The notes: generated by a model from the sequence alone, not told the origin. Shown: positions 8,121 to 17,036, counted from the first letter of the stretch. The stretch is DNA of 20,025 bases from W2P13-069 sp963590525 (GCA_963590525.1 CAVAPV010000045.1:1-20025), one strand, 5' to 3'. Made by a program: numbers and translations.

Positions 8121-8160
8121 AACGGCAGCAGCTCATATGAGCCGCTGCCGTTTCTTTATT
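8121..8160 (+). terminator. Long-stem intrinsic terminator after the DUF4177 gene
   Basis: AACGGCAGC-A-GCTCAT (8121-8136) pairs with ATGAGC-C-GCTGCCGTT (8137-8153), an almost continuous inverted repeat with one A/C mismatch, followed by TTTCTTTATT. On plus it ends the DUF4177 transcript. ligA converges from the right and has no clear terminator of its own, so the same hairpin may also serve the minus strand, where the T-tract is poorer. Confidence 0.85.
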
Positions 8161-8246
8161 GCCCGCTGTTGATGCAAACGTCCAGGCACACCCAAGCATG
8201 CCCAGGCCGTTGCAGGGCAGCTATAAGACCGCTGCAGTTTGCAATC

Positions 8247-10385
8247 CTAGGATGGAACCTGCCCTGTCTCGATGATCTGCACGAGCGCGTCCTCATCCAG
8301 CACAGGCACGCCGAGCGTCTGCGCCTTTGCGAGTTTGCTTCCCGCCTTGGGGCCGGCTATCACGTAGCTCGTCTTCTTGCTCACGCTGCCCGAGCATTTG
8401 GCGCCGTACTCCTTGAGCAGGGCCTCTGCCGTTGCGCGGTCGTAGCGTTCTAAAGAGCCCGTGAGCACAAAGGTGAGCCCTGCAAGGGTCTGGGGCTTCA
8501 TATCGCTAAGGTCTTCTTCCATGCAAAGGCCGGCTTGACGCAGACGCTCGACCAGATCGCGGTTTGCGTCGACCGCAAAGAAGTCCACGACGCTTTGCGC
8601 AACAATCTCTCCGATACCGTCAACCTGCGTGAGTTGGGCAACGCTGGCGTCCATGAGGGCGTCCATGGTCACAAAGGCATGCGATAGGGCCTCGGCCGTG
8701 GTCTTGCCGATATTGCGGATTCCCAAGCCAAAGATCACGCTGCTTAGGGGCTGCTCTTTGCTGGCCTCTATCTGGCTGATGATCTTTGCGGCGTTTTTGG
8801 CGCCGATAACGCGGTCGCTGCCGTCTATGTTGGCGTCGTCACCGCGCTTGACCTGCGACAACTCCTGCGCTGTGAGGTCGTAGTATCCGGCAACGTCATG
8901 CAACATGCCGGCATCAACCAAAGCCTCGATGACCTTAGGGCCCATGCCGTCTATGTCCAACGCACCGCGGCTCACCCAATGCTCGAGCCTCTCTGCTGCC
9001 TGGGCGGGACACTCCGCGCTCTCGCAGCGCAAAAACGCGCCGTCGCGGCTAAGCGGCGCGCCGCAGCTGGGGCAAGCAACGGGAGGCTCTATCGGCTTGG
9101 CGTCTGCCGGACGCAAGCCCATGACCGCACCCACGACCTCCGGGATCACATCGCCGGCTTTGTGGATGATGATGGTGTCGCCGATGCGCACGTCCTTGCG
9201 TGCGACCTCGTCGTAGTTGTGCAGCGTCGCGCGCGATACAACGCTGCCATCGACGGTAGTGGGGTCAAACTCCGCAACCGGTGTGCAAGCGCCCGTGCGC
9301 CCCACCTGCACGGCAACGTTTCGCAAGACGGTGGTCTTTTCTTCTGGCGGGAACTTGAAGGCGATGGCCCAACGCGGCGCCTTGGCGGTAAAGCCCAACT
9401 GCTCTTGCGTGGCAAAGTCGTCGACCTTGACCACGACGCCGTCGATGTCATAGCCCAGGCTGCTGCGCATCTGCAGCGCTTGCTCGCAAAACTCGTGGAC
9501 CTGTGCCTCAGTCGTGACGGTTTTGATGTTAGGGTTGACGCAAAAGCCCGCTGCACGCAGCCACTCCAAGAACTCGTGCTGGCTTGACACAGGCAGCTGG
9601 CTGGCATCGGCGCAAGCATAGATAAAGCTCGCAAGGCCGCGCTCGGCCGTGACAGACGCATCCTTTTGGCGCAAAGAACCCGCTGCGGCATTGCGGCAGT
9701 TGGCAAAGGGCTTCTTGAGTGCAGCGCGCCTGCCGCCGCAACCGGCGTCCACCATGGCGTTATGCTCGATGATGAGGTCGTTTTCACGCGCGATAGCAGC
9801 GTTGAGAGACTCGAAGCTGGCCTTGGGCATGTAGACCTCACCGCGCAGCTCGATCGAGTTCTCAAAACCGGCAGCGCCACAGGCTTCCGTCAAAGCTGCG
9901 GGGATATCTTTCACCTGGCGGATATTGGCAGTGACGTCTTCTCCCACCGCGCCGTCGCCACGGGTAGCCGCACGCACCAAGGTGCCGCGATCGTAGGTGA
10001 GGGCGATAGAGGAGCCGTCGATCTTGAGCTCACAGCAGTAACTCAGCTGATGGCCGACGGCCTGTCTCGTACGCTCCAACCAGGCATCCAACTCATCGAG
10101 GTCCATGGCATTGTCAAGCGAGTACATGCGCACAGCATGCTCTACCGAGGCAAAGCTCGACGACACCGAGCCGCCTACCGTCTGCGTGGGCGAGGCGCTG
10201 TCTGCAAGCATGGGAAAACGCTCCTCGAGCTCTTTGAGCTCGCGCTCCAAAGAGTCGTACGCCGCATCCGAAAGCTCGGGCGCATCGTAGAGATAGTACT
10301 GCTCACGTGCGCGGTTGAGCGTATCGCGCAGCTCCTTTACGCGCTCGATATCGGCATCTGTGGGAAAGCCAAACTGCTCGGCCAT
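8247..10385 (-). CDS. ligA: NAD-dependent DNA ligase LigA
   Basis: Seals nicks in duplex DNA during replication and repair, using NAD+ as AMP donor. The 712 residues (usual length about 670) carry the whole LigA layout: the N-terminal Ia domain with YYLYDAPELSD (30-40), the adenylation domain with nucleophile Lys121 in ELKIDG, GDGAVGEDVT (143-152) and RGEVYMP (181-187), the OB fold (about 330-420), a four-Cys zinc finger (Cys438, 441, 454, 459), helix-hairpin-helix repeats (about 470-600) and a C-terminal BRCT domain (about 632-712). Two oddities: about 15 extra residues at about 203-225, and FANCRN in place of the usual FANPRN, so Cys216 and Cys230 flank the insert. The start has CAGGAG about 7 nt upstream and a likely promoter of its own. 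Confidence 0.97.
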   Translation of the reverse strand: MAEQFGFPTDADIERVKELRDTLNRAREQYYLYDAPELSDAAYDSLERELKELEERFPMLADSASPTQTVGGSVSSSFASVEHAVRMYSLDNAMDLDELDAWLERTRQAVGHQLSYCCELKIDGSSIALTYDRGTLVRAATRGDGAVGEDVTANIRQVKDIPAALTEACGAAGFENSIELRGEVYMPKASFESLNAAIARENDLIIEHNAMVDAGCGGRRAALKKPFANCRNAAAGSLRQKDASVTAERGLASFIYACADASQLPVSSQHEFLEWLRAAGFCVNPNIKTVTTEAQVHEFCEQALQMRSSLGYDIDGVVVKVDDFATQEQLGFTAKAPRWAIAFKFPPEEKTTVLRNVAVQVGRTGACTPVAEFDPTTVDGSVVSRATLHNYDEVARKDVRIGDTIIIHKAGDVIPEVVGAVMGLRPADAKPIEPPVACPSCGAPLSRDGAFLRCESAECPAQAAERLEHWVSRGALDIDGMGPKVIEALVDAGMLHDVAGYYDLTAQELSQVKRGDDANIDGSDRVIGAKNAAKIISQIEASKEQPLSSVIFGLGIRNIGKTTAEALSHAFVTMDALMDASVAQLTQVDGIGEIVAQSVVDFFAVDANRDLVERLRQAGLCMEEDLSDMKPQTLAGLTFVLTGSLERYDRATAEALLKEYGAKCSGSVSKKTSYVIAGPKAGSKLAKAQTLGVPVLDEDALVQIIETGQVPS

Positions 10386-10434
10386 AAAACGCTCCTGATC
10401 TGCGATCCGGTCTTTTAAAGTTGAGTTTCAAGTC

Positions 10435-10465
10435 ATTGTAGCGCCGGGGTGGGACGCAAACGCAA
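10435..10465 (-). promoter_or_regulatory. Candidate ligA promoter
   Basis: On the minus strand TTGCGT (10465-10460) and TACAAT (10440-10435) are 19 bp apart, about 50 nt upstream of the ligA ATG. The gap of 166 nt between aroE and ligA makes a separate promoter likely. Confidence 0.45.
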
Positions 10466-10551
10466 GCCGCAGCCACGCCGCCGTCTGCTGCGCTTGGCTG
10501 GCACTTGTCAGCTAGCGCAAAACCACTCTAGCCGCATCAGCATGCCTCTGT

Positions 10552-11454
10552 TTACGCCTGCTTGGCCAGCATGGGCTTGCGCATGGCGTTGCGGTCTATC
10601 TCAAAGCTGTAACCCAGCTCGCGCTGCCATATCTCTATCGCCAATGCAGCCTGGCCTATGAGCATCTCCGAGCCGTCGATGGCAACAGCCCCCTGCTTGC
10701 GCGCGCCCTCGACGATCTTTGTGAGGCCATGCGCGTAGACGACGTCCATGACAACTTGCCCGTCATGGAAAAACGCCGGGTCGATGATAGGTTCGTCGTC
10801 TGCATTCATACCGCGCGGCGTGGCATCCACAATCACGTTGCAGCCGGGGACAACCCTAAACACTTCATCGTAGCTTGCAGGCTCGATCACAGCACAGCAG
10901 GCTTCTGGGAGGCACTGGGCCATGCGTTGCACAGCCGATTGCGCCTTAGGCAGGCTGCGGCTAAAAACCGTCACCTGCCGGGCGCCTTTGATAGCCAAGG
11001 CGCAGGCAATGGCGCTCGAGGTGGGACCCGTGCCGCAAACGCAGGCATAGACAGTGCTTGCCTCAAGCGAGCCCGCACGCAAGATGGCATCCACCGCGCC
11101 CATGCCGTCTGTGTTGTAAGCCCACAAGTCGCGCCCGTGTCTTACCAGCACGTTTGCTCCACCGGCGGCAACAGCGCTCGCATCGACAAAATCCGCCTGC
11201 TCCATCGCAAGCTGCTTGTAGGGCATGGTTATGTTGAGGCCGTCAAGATGCCCCAAGCGCAAAAGGTCGATCTGATGCAGGGCGTCTTGCGGCGTAGGGC
11301 ACTCGATAGCGGTATAGCTCCAGTCAACCTGTGCCTCGCGATAGACGATGTTGTGGATAGCCGGAGACAGAGAATGCCCCACGGGCGTGCCGATCACAGC
11401 AAAGCGCTTGCCCGTCTTCTCGTTAGCACCGCGCACGCCGCCGTAGTTGGTCAT
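10552..11454 (-). CDS. aroE: Shikimate dehydrogenase AroE
   Basis: NADP-dependent reduction of 3-dehydroshikimate to shikimate in chorismate/aromatic amino acid synthesis. From ATG 11454 the protein has 300 residues. The substrate side shows SLSPAIHN (28-35), NITMPYK with catalytic Lys80, GGANVLV (98-104) and NTDGMGA with Asp116. The cofactor side is unusual: CGTGPTSSA (140-148) instead of the common GAGGAxRA loop, and DATPRGM (210-216) where NxTPxGM is usual. GSEMLIGQAALAIEIW (261-276) closes the family pattern. The frame opens 29 codons earlier, but AAGGAG 7 nt before 11454 and the N terminus settle the start. It is the last gene of the alaS cluster, 110 nt after yqeG. A quinate/shikimate dehydrogenase paralogue is the main alternative. 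Confidence 0.9.
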   Translation of the reverse strand: MTNYGGVRGANEKTGKRFAVIGTPVGHSLSPAIHNIVYREAQVDWSYTAIECPTPQDALHQIDLLRLGHLDGLNITMPYKQLAMEQADFVDASAVAAGGANVLVRHGRDLWAYNTDGMGAVDAILRAGSLEASTVYACVCGTGPTSSAIACALAIKGARQVTVFSRSLPKAQSAVQRMAQCLPEACCAVIEPASYDEVFRVVPGCNVIVDATPRGMNADDEPIIDPAFFHDGQVVMDVVYAHGLTKIVEGARKQGAVAIDGSEMLIGQAALAIEIWQRELGYSFEIDRNAMRKPMLAKQA

Positions 11455-11564
11455 CTTGATGCTCCTTGGTAATCGTCTGGTCTGCCAATCTGCCGTATAT
11501 CGCGTACTACCTGGCATAGGTATCTTGTTATAGCACCGCAACTCTTGCTTGCGATCTTGCGTCT

Positions 11565-12089
11565 TTAAGGTTTGGTGTAGATGTCTTGGGGAAAGCTGCC
11601 CTGCGGGTGCATCCCTGCTAAAAGCACGCGCTCTACGACCCTAAAGGCCTTGGTGTGCCACAGCTCGACGGTGCCCAAGGGCAACACGAGGATGCTGTGG
11701 ATACCGGCGAGGTTTGCCCCCAAAATATCGGTATAGGTTTGGTCTCCCACCATGACTAGCTCGCTGGCTGGCAGTCTCAAAAGCTCCTGTGCTCGCTTGA
11801 AACCGCCGGGCAGAGGCTTCATGGCCTTGCCGACAAACTCGCAGCCAAGCTGGGACACGGCACCTGTCACGCGTTCTTGAAAGCTGTTGGACAAAACAAG
11901 CGTGGCAAGGCCGGCGCGTTTGCAGCGGTCAACCCAATCGGCCATCTTTGCCGGTACCTGGGTGTCTGTCCTAGGCATGAGGGTGTTATCCACGTCCAGC
12001 AGCAGGCCCTTGTACCCGCGTTGGACAAGGTCAACCGGATCTATATCGAGCACGCTCGCGTAATATTCACGCGGTCTAAACAACGGCAT
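11565..12089 (-). CDS. yqeG: YqeG-type HAD-superfamily phosphatase
   Basis: A 174-residue protein of the HAD-superfamily IIIA, YqeG family. Motif I is LLDVDNTLMPR, with Asp32 (nucleophile) and Asp34; motif II is LSNS (66-69); Lys91 in MKPLPGGF supplies the motif III lysine; motif IV is VGDQTYTDI with Asp116 and Asp121. The N terminus FRPREYYASVLDID and Tyr-rich C terminus are typical of YqeG. YqeG proteins are linked to phosphatidylglycerophosphate phosphatase (GEP4-like) activity in some lineages; the substrate here is not shown. The frame opens at 12119, but that start would overlap mltG; ATG 12089 lies 11 nt after the mltG stop with an AGGCGAG-like site upstream and gives the family N terminus. 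Confidence 0.9.
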   Translation of the reverse strand: MPLFRPREYYASVLDIDPVDLVQRGYKGLLLDVDNTLMPRTDTQVPAKMADWVDRCKRAGLATLVLSNSFQERVTGAVSQLGCEFVGKAMKPLPGGFKRAQELLRLPASELVMVGDQTYTDILGANLAGIHSILVLPLGTVELWHTKAFRVVERVLLAGMHPQGSFPQDIYTKP

Positions 12090-12100
12090 GAGACACTCGC

Positions 12101-13312
12101 CTACTGTAGCTTGGCCCAAGCCTTGTCAAATGAAGCTTGGTCTTTGTAGAACATCGTCTTGTCCTTTTTGGAGCTGTAGAAAAAGTACAGGTAGCTCGTC
12201 TCTTCCGGGTGGGCAGCCGCGTTAAGCGACACGAGGCCAGGGCTGCAGATAGGACCCGCGGGCAGGCCCTTGTTGTTGGGGTTGCGCGTGTTGTAAGGGC
12301 TGTCGCTTGCAAGGTCTTGCGTGGTGAGTTCCTCGGTCAAATCCTTGCCAACGGCGTAGTAGGTCGTCACATCGCTGCCCAGGTTCATACCCGCGTGCAA
12401 GCGGTTGTAGAAAACGCTTGAGATAGAGGTCTTATCCGAGTCCTCGCGCGATTCTTTCTCGATCATAGAGGCCAAGATGAGTACGTCGTACGATGTGAGG
12501 TTCTTAGACGAGGCATAGCTCATATCCACGCTGGCAATCTGCGTGGCATAGTTATCCAGCATGAGCCTGATCACAGCATCTGCATCAGAGCCAAACGGGA
12601 CCGTGTAGGTGTCGGGGAAGAGAAAGCCCTCCATGGAGTTGTCGTAGGCGTCTGCCAAGAAGGGGTAGTCTTCCTGGTAATCGCTTGCGCTCGTTGCGAG
12701 CTTGTAGAACTCGTCCGCATCGATGGAGCAGGTCTTTTGCACCGTCTTGGCGATTTTCTTGAGCGCATAGCCCTCGGGAATGAGCAGCGTGTAACCCGCA
12801 TTGCCCTTGACCATGGCATCTACGATAGAGCTTGCGCTATCGCCGCCCGTAAAGATATAGGTGCCCGCCTTGAGCTGGTCTGCGACGCCTTGCTCTTTGA
12901 CGGCGTTTAAAAAATCGCTCTCAAGTGCGATGACGCCGTTGTCCTTGAGCGTCTTGGCGATGCTCGCGCTGGTAGAACCCTCTGCGATCTCGACAGTGAC
13001 CTGCTCTCCCTCACGGACAGAACCCTTTGACTCGCCTAGGTTGGGAAGCACGACAAAGGCCGCCACAGCCACCGCTATGACAACGATGAGCAGGAAGATG
13101 ATGCCCAGATGCCCCTGCTTGCTGCGCTTTTTAGAGCTAGCGGCAATGCCGGCAGCGCCAACACCAGATACGTCCTTGCCCTTCTTCTTGCTTGCCGAGT
13201 GTCTACCCTGTGCCAAGTCCAAGCCTCTCGTCTGTTTACCGTCAAGATCAATGCCCGTTGCCTCCCAAGCAAGTTGCTTGCAACGGGCAGGCCATATCAA
13301 ACCAAGTTGCAT
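12101..13312 (-). CDS. mltG: Endolytic murein transglycosylase MltG (YceG-like)
   Basis: Membrane-anchored lytic transglycosylase that cleaves nascent peptidoglycan glycan strands and so sets their length. From ATG 13312 it has 403 residues: a basic cytoplasmic tail, one transmembrane helix (about 68-92, LGIIFLLIVVIAVAV), a LysM-like domain (about 100-155) and the YceG catalytic domain with Glu285 in ASMIEKES and the conserved NTRNPNNKGLPAGPI (341-355) and YLYFF blocks. The start is uncertain. ATG 13312 has no good ribosome site, whereas TTG 13216 has GAGAGG 7 nt upstream and would give 371 residues beginning just before the Lys/Ser-rich tail, with the whole transmembrane helix kept. It lies between ruvX and yqeG in the alaS cluster. 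Confidence 0.92.
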   Translation of the reverse strand: MQLGLIWPARCKQLAWEATGIDLDGKQTRGLDLAQGRHSASKKKGKDVSGVGAAGIAASSKKRSKQGHLGIIFLLIVVIAVAVAAFVVLPNLGESKGSVREGEQVTVEIAEGSTSASIAKTLKDNGVIALESDFLNAVKEQGVADQLKAGTYIFTGGDSASSIVDAMVKGNAGYTLLIPEGYALKKIAKTVQKTCSIDADEFYKLATSASDYQEDYPFLADAYDNSMEGFLFPDTYTVPFGSDADAVIRLMLDNYATQIASVDMSYASSKNLTSYDVLILASMIEKESREDSDKTSISSVFYNRLHAGMNLGSDVTTYYAVGKDLTEELTTQDLASDSPYNTRNPNNKGLPAGPICSPGLVSLNAAAHPEETSYLYFFYSSKKDKTMFYKDQASFDKAWAKLQ

Positions 13313-13396
13313 CAAAAATCGCCCATGTTGTAGGCGTCAACCATCAATCACGCAATAACGCTGCGCAACATCTGCAAGCGAGCAGATAAAAAGCCG

Positions 13397-13807
13397 TTAC
13401 TCCTGCTGCTCAAGCCACGTAGCCAGAAAGACCGAAGCAGCCACGGCATCTACCTTGCCGCGCATATCGCGCTCGCTCATGCCTTGCTCGCGCATATAGC
13501 GTTTGGCCTCGGCACTGCTCAGGCGCTCGTCGACAAACTCGACCGGCAGGCCTGCTTGAGCTGCGATCTTGTTTGCGAGCGCCATGACGCGCTGCGCCTG
13601 CTGGCCCTTTGCCCCGCTCATAGATTTAGGGCACCCGCAAACCAAGAGATCGGGTTCGTAATCCTCAAGCACCATGCGCCACGAGCGGGCGTTGGCCTCG
13701 ACCTCTGCAGTGGGCAAGATCTTGACCGGAGTGGCGATCTTGCCCGTTGTGGAGCCCGAGGCGATGCCGATGCGCTTAGCGCCTATATCCAAAGCTAGGA
13801 CCTGCAT
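13397..13807 (-). CDS. ruvX: Holliday junction resolvase-like / pre-16S rRNA nuclease RuvX (YqgF)
   Basis: RNase H-fold nuclease of the YqgF family, linked both to 16S rRNA 5'-end maturation and to Holliday junction resolution. The 136-residue product has the normal length and motifs: LALDIGAKRIGIA with Asp7 at the N terminus, LLVCGCPKSMSG in place of the usual VGLP block, FVDERLSS with the central acidic pair, and KVDAVAASVFL with the C-terminal Asp. The frame runs open 64 codons upstream into alaS, but ATG 13807 has GAGAGG 5 nt before it and gives the family N terminus. It starts 25 nt after the alaS stop, the common alaS-ruvX-mltG order. Confidence 0.93.
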   Translation of the reverse strand: MQVLALDIGAKRIGIASGSTTGKIATPVKILPTAEVEANARSWRMVLEDYEPDLLVCGCPKSMSGAKGQQAQRVMALANKIAAQAGLPVEFVDERLSSAEAKRYMREQGMSERDMRGKVDAVAASVFLATWLEQQE

Positions 13808-13832
13808 GCAAACCTCTCTGCTGTGTAGGCGC

Positions 13833-16472
13833 CTAGGCGCCCAAAACCTCTTTGGCCTTCTCGATTGCCGCAGGGATACCAGAGGCGTCCTTGCCACCTG
13901 CCTGGGCCATCGACGGCTTGCCACCGCCGCCGCCCTTGACAGCAGGCGCGATGGCCTTGATGACCTGGCCGGCATTGAAACCGGCCTCCACTGCAGCATC
14001 GTTGCCGGCAGCCATCAGCAGCGGGTTGCCGCCTTGGGCATTGCGGGCGATGAGCACGCAGGCAAAGGGAGCCTTCTCGACGCGCTTCTTCATAGCGTCC
14101 CAGCCCTCGCGCATGGTATCCATGTCGGACTCGCCCAGATCGGCAACAACGGCCTTGAAGGCGCCAAAGTCAACGGCTTCTTGCAGGTAGTCTGCAAAGC
14201 TGCCTTCGCTTGCGGCCTTCTGGATCTTCTTGAGCTGGGCCTGGGCCTCTTTGGCGCGTGCCTGCAGGGCCTCGACGCGCTCTGCGACCTCAAGCGCCTT
14301 GCAGCCCAAAGCGCTGCTTGCGCGATGCAGCTCTTGCGTCTGCTGCGACACAAAGGCAAACGCGTCAAAGCTCGTCACAGCCTCGATGCGGCGCGTGTTG
14401 GCGCCAACAGAGCTCTCGCCTACGATCTTGAGCAGGCCGATCTCTGCCGCATGACCCACATGCGTGCCACCGCACAGCTCCTTGGAAAACGTACCGACCT
14501 CGACCACGCGGACAAACTCGCCGTATTTCTCGCCAAACAGCGCGAGCACGCCGGCCTCTCGGGCAGCGTTGAGGCTGGTCTCGTAGGTGAGGACGGGCAG
14601 GTCGCACATGATGATCTCGTTTGCGATGCGCTCGATCTCTTGGATCTGCTCATGAGTCACGGCCTCGAAATGCGTGAAATCAAAGCGCAGGCGATCGGGC
14701 GCCACAAGCGAGCCTGCCTGCTTGACGTGGTCGCCCAAGACCATAGAGAGCGCCTTTTGCAGGATATGGGTTGCGGTATGGTTGCGGGCGATGCGTGCGC
14801 GGCGACGCGTGTCAATGCTAGCGGTGACGCTTTGGCCCACGTTCACGCTGCCGCTTTTGACGATGCACTTGTGCACGGGCAGCCCTGCCTGCGGTTTGAC
14901 CGTATCGCTAACCTCGATTGTCAGATCATCGGCGGAGATGGTGCCCGTGTCGCCCACCTGGCCGCCCATCTCGCCGTAAAACGGCGTCTTGTCCAAGATG
15001 ATGCCGGCCTCGACACCTGCTGCGGCGCTTTGGACGCTTTGACCGTCGACGACGATGGCAACGACGTTGGCCTGGGTCTCATCATCTGCATAACCGGTGA
15101 ACTCGACAGCACCCAGCTCTTGGGCGAGCTTGGCGTAGACATCGCCGCCAAGATCCCAAGCATCGTCTTTGCGAGCATCGCGGGCGCGTTTGCGCTGCGC
15201 CTCCATCTCGCGGTTGAAGCCGGTCTCGTCCACGCTGATACCCTGCTCTGCGCAGATCTCGCAGGTGAGCTCGTAGGGGAAGCCGTAGGTGTCATGCAAG
15301 GTAAAGGCGCTCACACCGTCGAGCGTATCGCCTTGGGACAGGTCCTCCAGTGCCTCGTTCAAGAAGCCCTCGCCATGGGCAAGCGTTGCCCTAAAGCGCT
15401 CTTCCTCGTTGAGCAAGGTGCTGGCGATAAGGGCCTTGTTCTCTACAATCTCTGGGTAGACATCGCCCATCTGGGCGATGACCTCGTCCAAGAAGGCGCC
15501 CAAGAAGGGCTTCTCGATGCCCTGGATATGGCCATGGCGCACGGCGCGACGTAGCAGGCGGCGCAAGACATAGCCGCGGCCCTCGTTAGAGGGCAGGATG
15601 CCGTCGCCGATCATGAAGGTGATGGCGCGGGAGTGATCTGCCATGATGCGCAAGGACAGATCCGTCTTGTAGTCCTGGCCGTAGGTCTTGCCCGTGAGCT
15701 TTTCTCCAACGGCAATGAGGTTATGCAAAATATCGCTGTCAAAGTTGGAGGTCACACCCTGCAAGATGGCAGCGGCGCGCTCCAAACCCATGCCGGTATC
15801 GATGTTCTTCTTCTCCAAGGGGACAAGCGAGCCGTCCTCCTGGCCGTCGTACTGGGTGAACACGAGGTTCCAGTACTCCAAGAAGCGGTCGCAATCGCAG
15901 CCGGGAGCGCAGCCGGGCTCGCCGCAGCCAACCTCTTCTCCTTGGTCGTAGTAAAGCTCAGAGCACGGGCCGCAAGGGCCGGTGGGGCCTGCGCGCCAGA
16001 AATTATCGTCTTCTCCAAGGCGGGAGATATGGCTCGGGTCGACGCCAACGCGCTCCCAGATGGCAGCGGTCTCCTCGTCTTTCTCGTAGATGGTGACGTA
16101 GATCTTGTCTGGGTCGAGCTCCATCACCTGCGTGGAGAACTCCCAAGCCCAGGCGCACATCTCGTCTTTGAAGTACTCGCCAAAAGAGAAGTTGCCCAGC
16201 ATCTCAAAGAAGCTCAAGTGACGGCCGTCTGTGCCGATGACATCGATGTCGTTGGTGCGAACGCACTTTTGGCTGGTGGTGGCGCCGATGTATTTGGCAT
16301 CGAGATGCTTTTGCTGCAAGAAGTAGGGCTTGAACTGGACCATGCCGGCAACAGTGAGCAGCAGGGAGGGGTCGTCTGGGATCAGCGACGACGACGGCCA
16401 ATGCTGGCAGCCCTTCTCCTCAAAGAACTTGATGTAGGCGGCGCGAAGCTCGGCCGATGTCATGCGTTTCAC
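13833..16472 (-). CDS. alaS: Alanyl-tRNA synthetase
   Basis: Class II synthetase that charges tRNA-Ala and hydrolyses mischarged Ser/Gly-tRNA. The 879 residues are full length. The aminoacylation domain shows LTVAGMVQFKPYF (39-51), TTSQKCVRTNDID (65-77), the cysteine-rich CGEPGCAPGCDCDRF (183-197) and GMGLERAAAILQG (227-239). The editing domain carries the zinc site HTATH (565-569) and CGGTH (667-671). The C-terminal DHHA1-type domain ends with GGGGGKPSMAQAGG. The start is GTG 16472, 5 nt after AAAGGAG; ATG 16463 three codons on is a possible alternative. A DUF948-like gene precedes it by 54 nt and ruvX follows by 25 nt, so it is the core of a minus-strand operon. No T-box leader was recognised upstream. 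Confidence 0.98.
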   Translation of the reverse strand: MKRMTSAELRAAYIKFFEEKGCQHWPSSSLIPDDPSLLLTVAGMVQFKPYFLQQKHLDAKYIGATTSQKCVRTNDIDVIGTDGRHLSFFEMLGNFSFGEYFKDEMCAWAWEFSTQVMELDPDKIYVTIYEKDEETAAIWERVGVDPSHISRLGEDDNFWRAGPTGPCGPCSELYYDQGEEVGCGEPGCAPGCDCDRFLEYWNLVFTQYDGQEDGSLVPLEKKNIDTGMGLERAAAILQGVTSNFDSDILHNLIAVGEKLTGKTYGQDYKTDLSLRIMADHSRAITFMIGDGILPSNEGRGYVLRRLLRRAVRHGHIQGIEKPFLGAFLDEVIAQMGDVYPEIVENKALIASTLLNEEERFRATLAHGEGFLNEALEDLSQGDTLDGVSAFTLHDTYGFPYELTCEICAEQGISVDETGFNREMEAQRKRARDARKDDAWDLGGDVYAKLAQELGAVEFTGYADDETQANVVAIVVDGQSVQSAAAGVEAGIILDKTPFYGEMGGQVGDTGTISADDLTIEVSDTVKPQAGLPVHKCIVKSGSVNVGQSVTASIDTRRRARIARNHTATHILQKALSMVLGDHVKQAGSLVAPDRLRFDFTHFEAVTHEQIQEIERIANEIIMCDLPVLTYETSLNAAREAGVLALFGEKYGEFVRVVEVGTFSKELCGGTHVGHAAEIGLLKIVGESSVGANTRRIEAVTSFDAFAFVSQQTQELHRASSALGCKALEVAERVEALQARAKEAQAQLKKIQKAASEGSFADYLQEAVDFGAFKAVVADLGESDMDTMREGWDAMKKRVEKAPFACVLIARNAQGGNPLLMAAGNDAAVEAGFNAGQVIKAIAPAVKGGGGGKPSMAQAGGKDASGIPAAIEKAKEVLGA

Positions 16473-16526
16473 TGGTGCTCCTTTGCTATTTATATCCGAC
16501 CTGAAATCCTAAGCGATAAGCTGTTG

Positions 16527-17036
16527 TTACTCTTTCTTGCCTTTGCCAACCGGGTAGACAAAGCGCTTCTTGCCCTCCGAAGACGATGATCCGCAGGTCT
16601 CGTCCACAAGGCCCTTGACGTGGTCCAGCAACCCGGCAACTGCCTCGCTAGGTGCAGAGACGAGGTTGTTGACGGTTGTAGCGGCGCTTCCGGCAACGTC
16701 GGTTACTTGCTCGACGTCTTCCAAGATGCCGTCAACGCGCAAAAGCTCCAAGTTGACGGTGTCGACCGTGAGCTGAACCCTGTCTACCAAGGGGTCGACC
16801 TTCTCTATGGCCGGCGCAAGCGCCTTTACGCAAGGTGCGGCATCGCTCACCATGGCGTTGATGTTCTCGAGCGCAGGGGTGACCTCTTTGTTGGCGTTTT
16901 CTACAAGCTCGTTAACGCCTTTCATGGCTTTGGCTGCGCGCACGAGCACGACGATCAAGACGATGAGGGCGACGATACCCAAAACCGCCAAGAGGGCTAA
17001 AAGCCAAGGCATGGCGCTGGTTGCAGGGTTGTTCAT
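16527..17036 (-). CDS. DUF948-like single-pass membrane protein
   Basis: A 169-residue protein with one N-terminal transmembrane helix (about 10-33), a long amphipathic helical region in which Val/Leu recur at heptad-like spacing (about 40-145, for example VNELVENANKEV and VDGILEDVEQVTDVAG), and a short basic C-terminal tail. This build fits the DUF948/YtxG-type family, whose function is not established. The lack of a signal peptidase site suggests it stays anchored. AGGAG 8 nt before the ATG supports the start. It lies directly upstream of alaS and is probably the promoter-proximal gene of that operon. The DUF948 assignment rests on architecture and pattern only; a different coiled-coil membrane family is possible. 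Confidence 0.75.
   Translation of the reverse strand: MNNPATSAMPWLLALLAVLGIVALIVLIVVLVRAAKAMKGVNELVENANKEVTPALENINAMVSDAAPCVKALAPAIEKVDPLVDRVQLTVDTVNLELLRVDGILEDVEQVTDVAGSAATTVNNLVSAPSEAVAGLLDHVKGLVDETCGSSSSEGKKRFVYPVGKGKKE

Noticed and set aside
13674..15554. 626-codon plus-strand ORF
   Set aside because: It is antisense to alaS and ruvX, both complete on minus; no domain was recognised in it.
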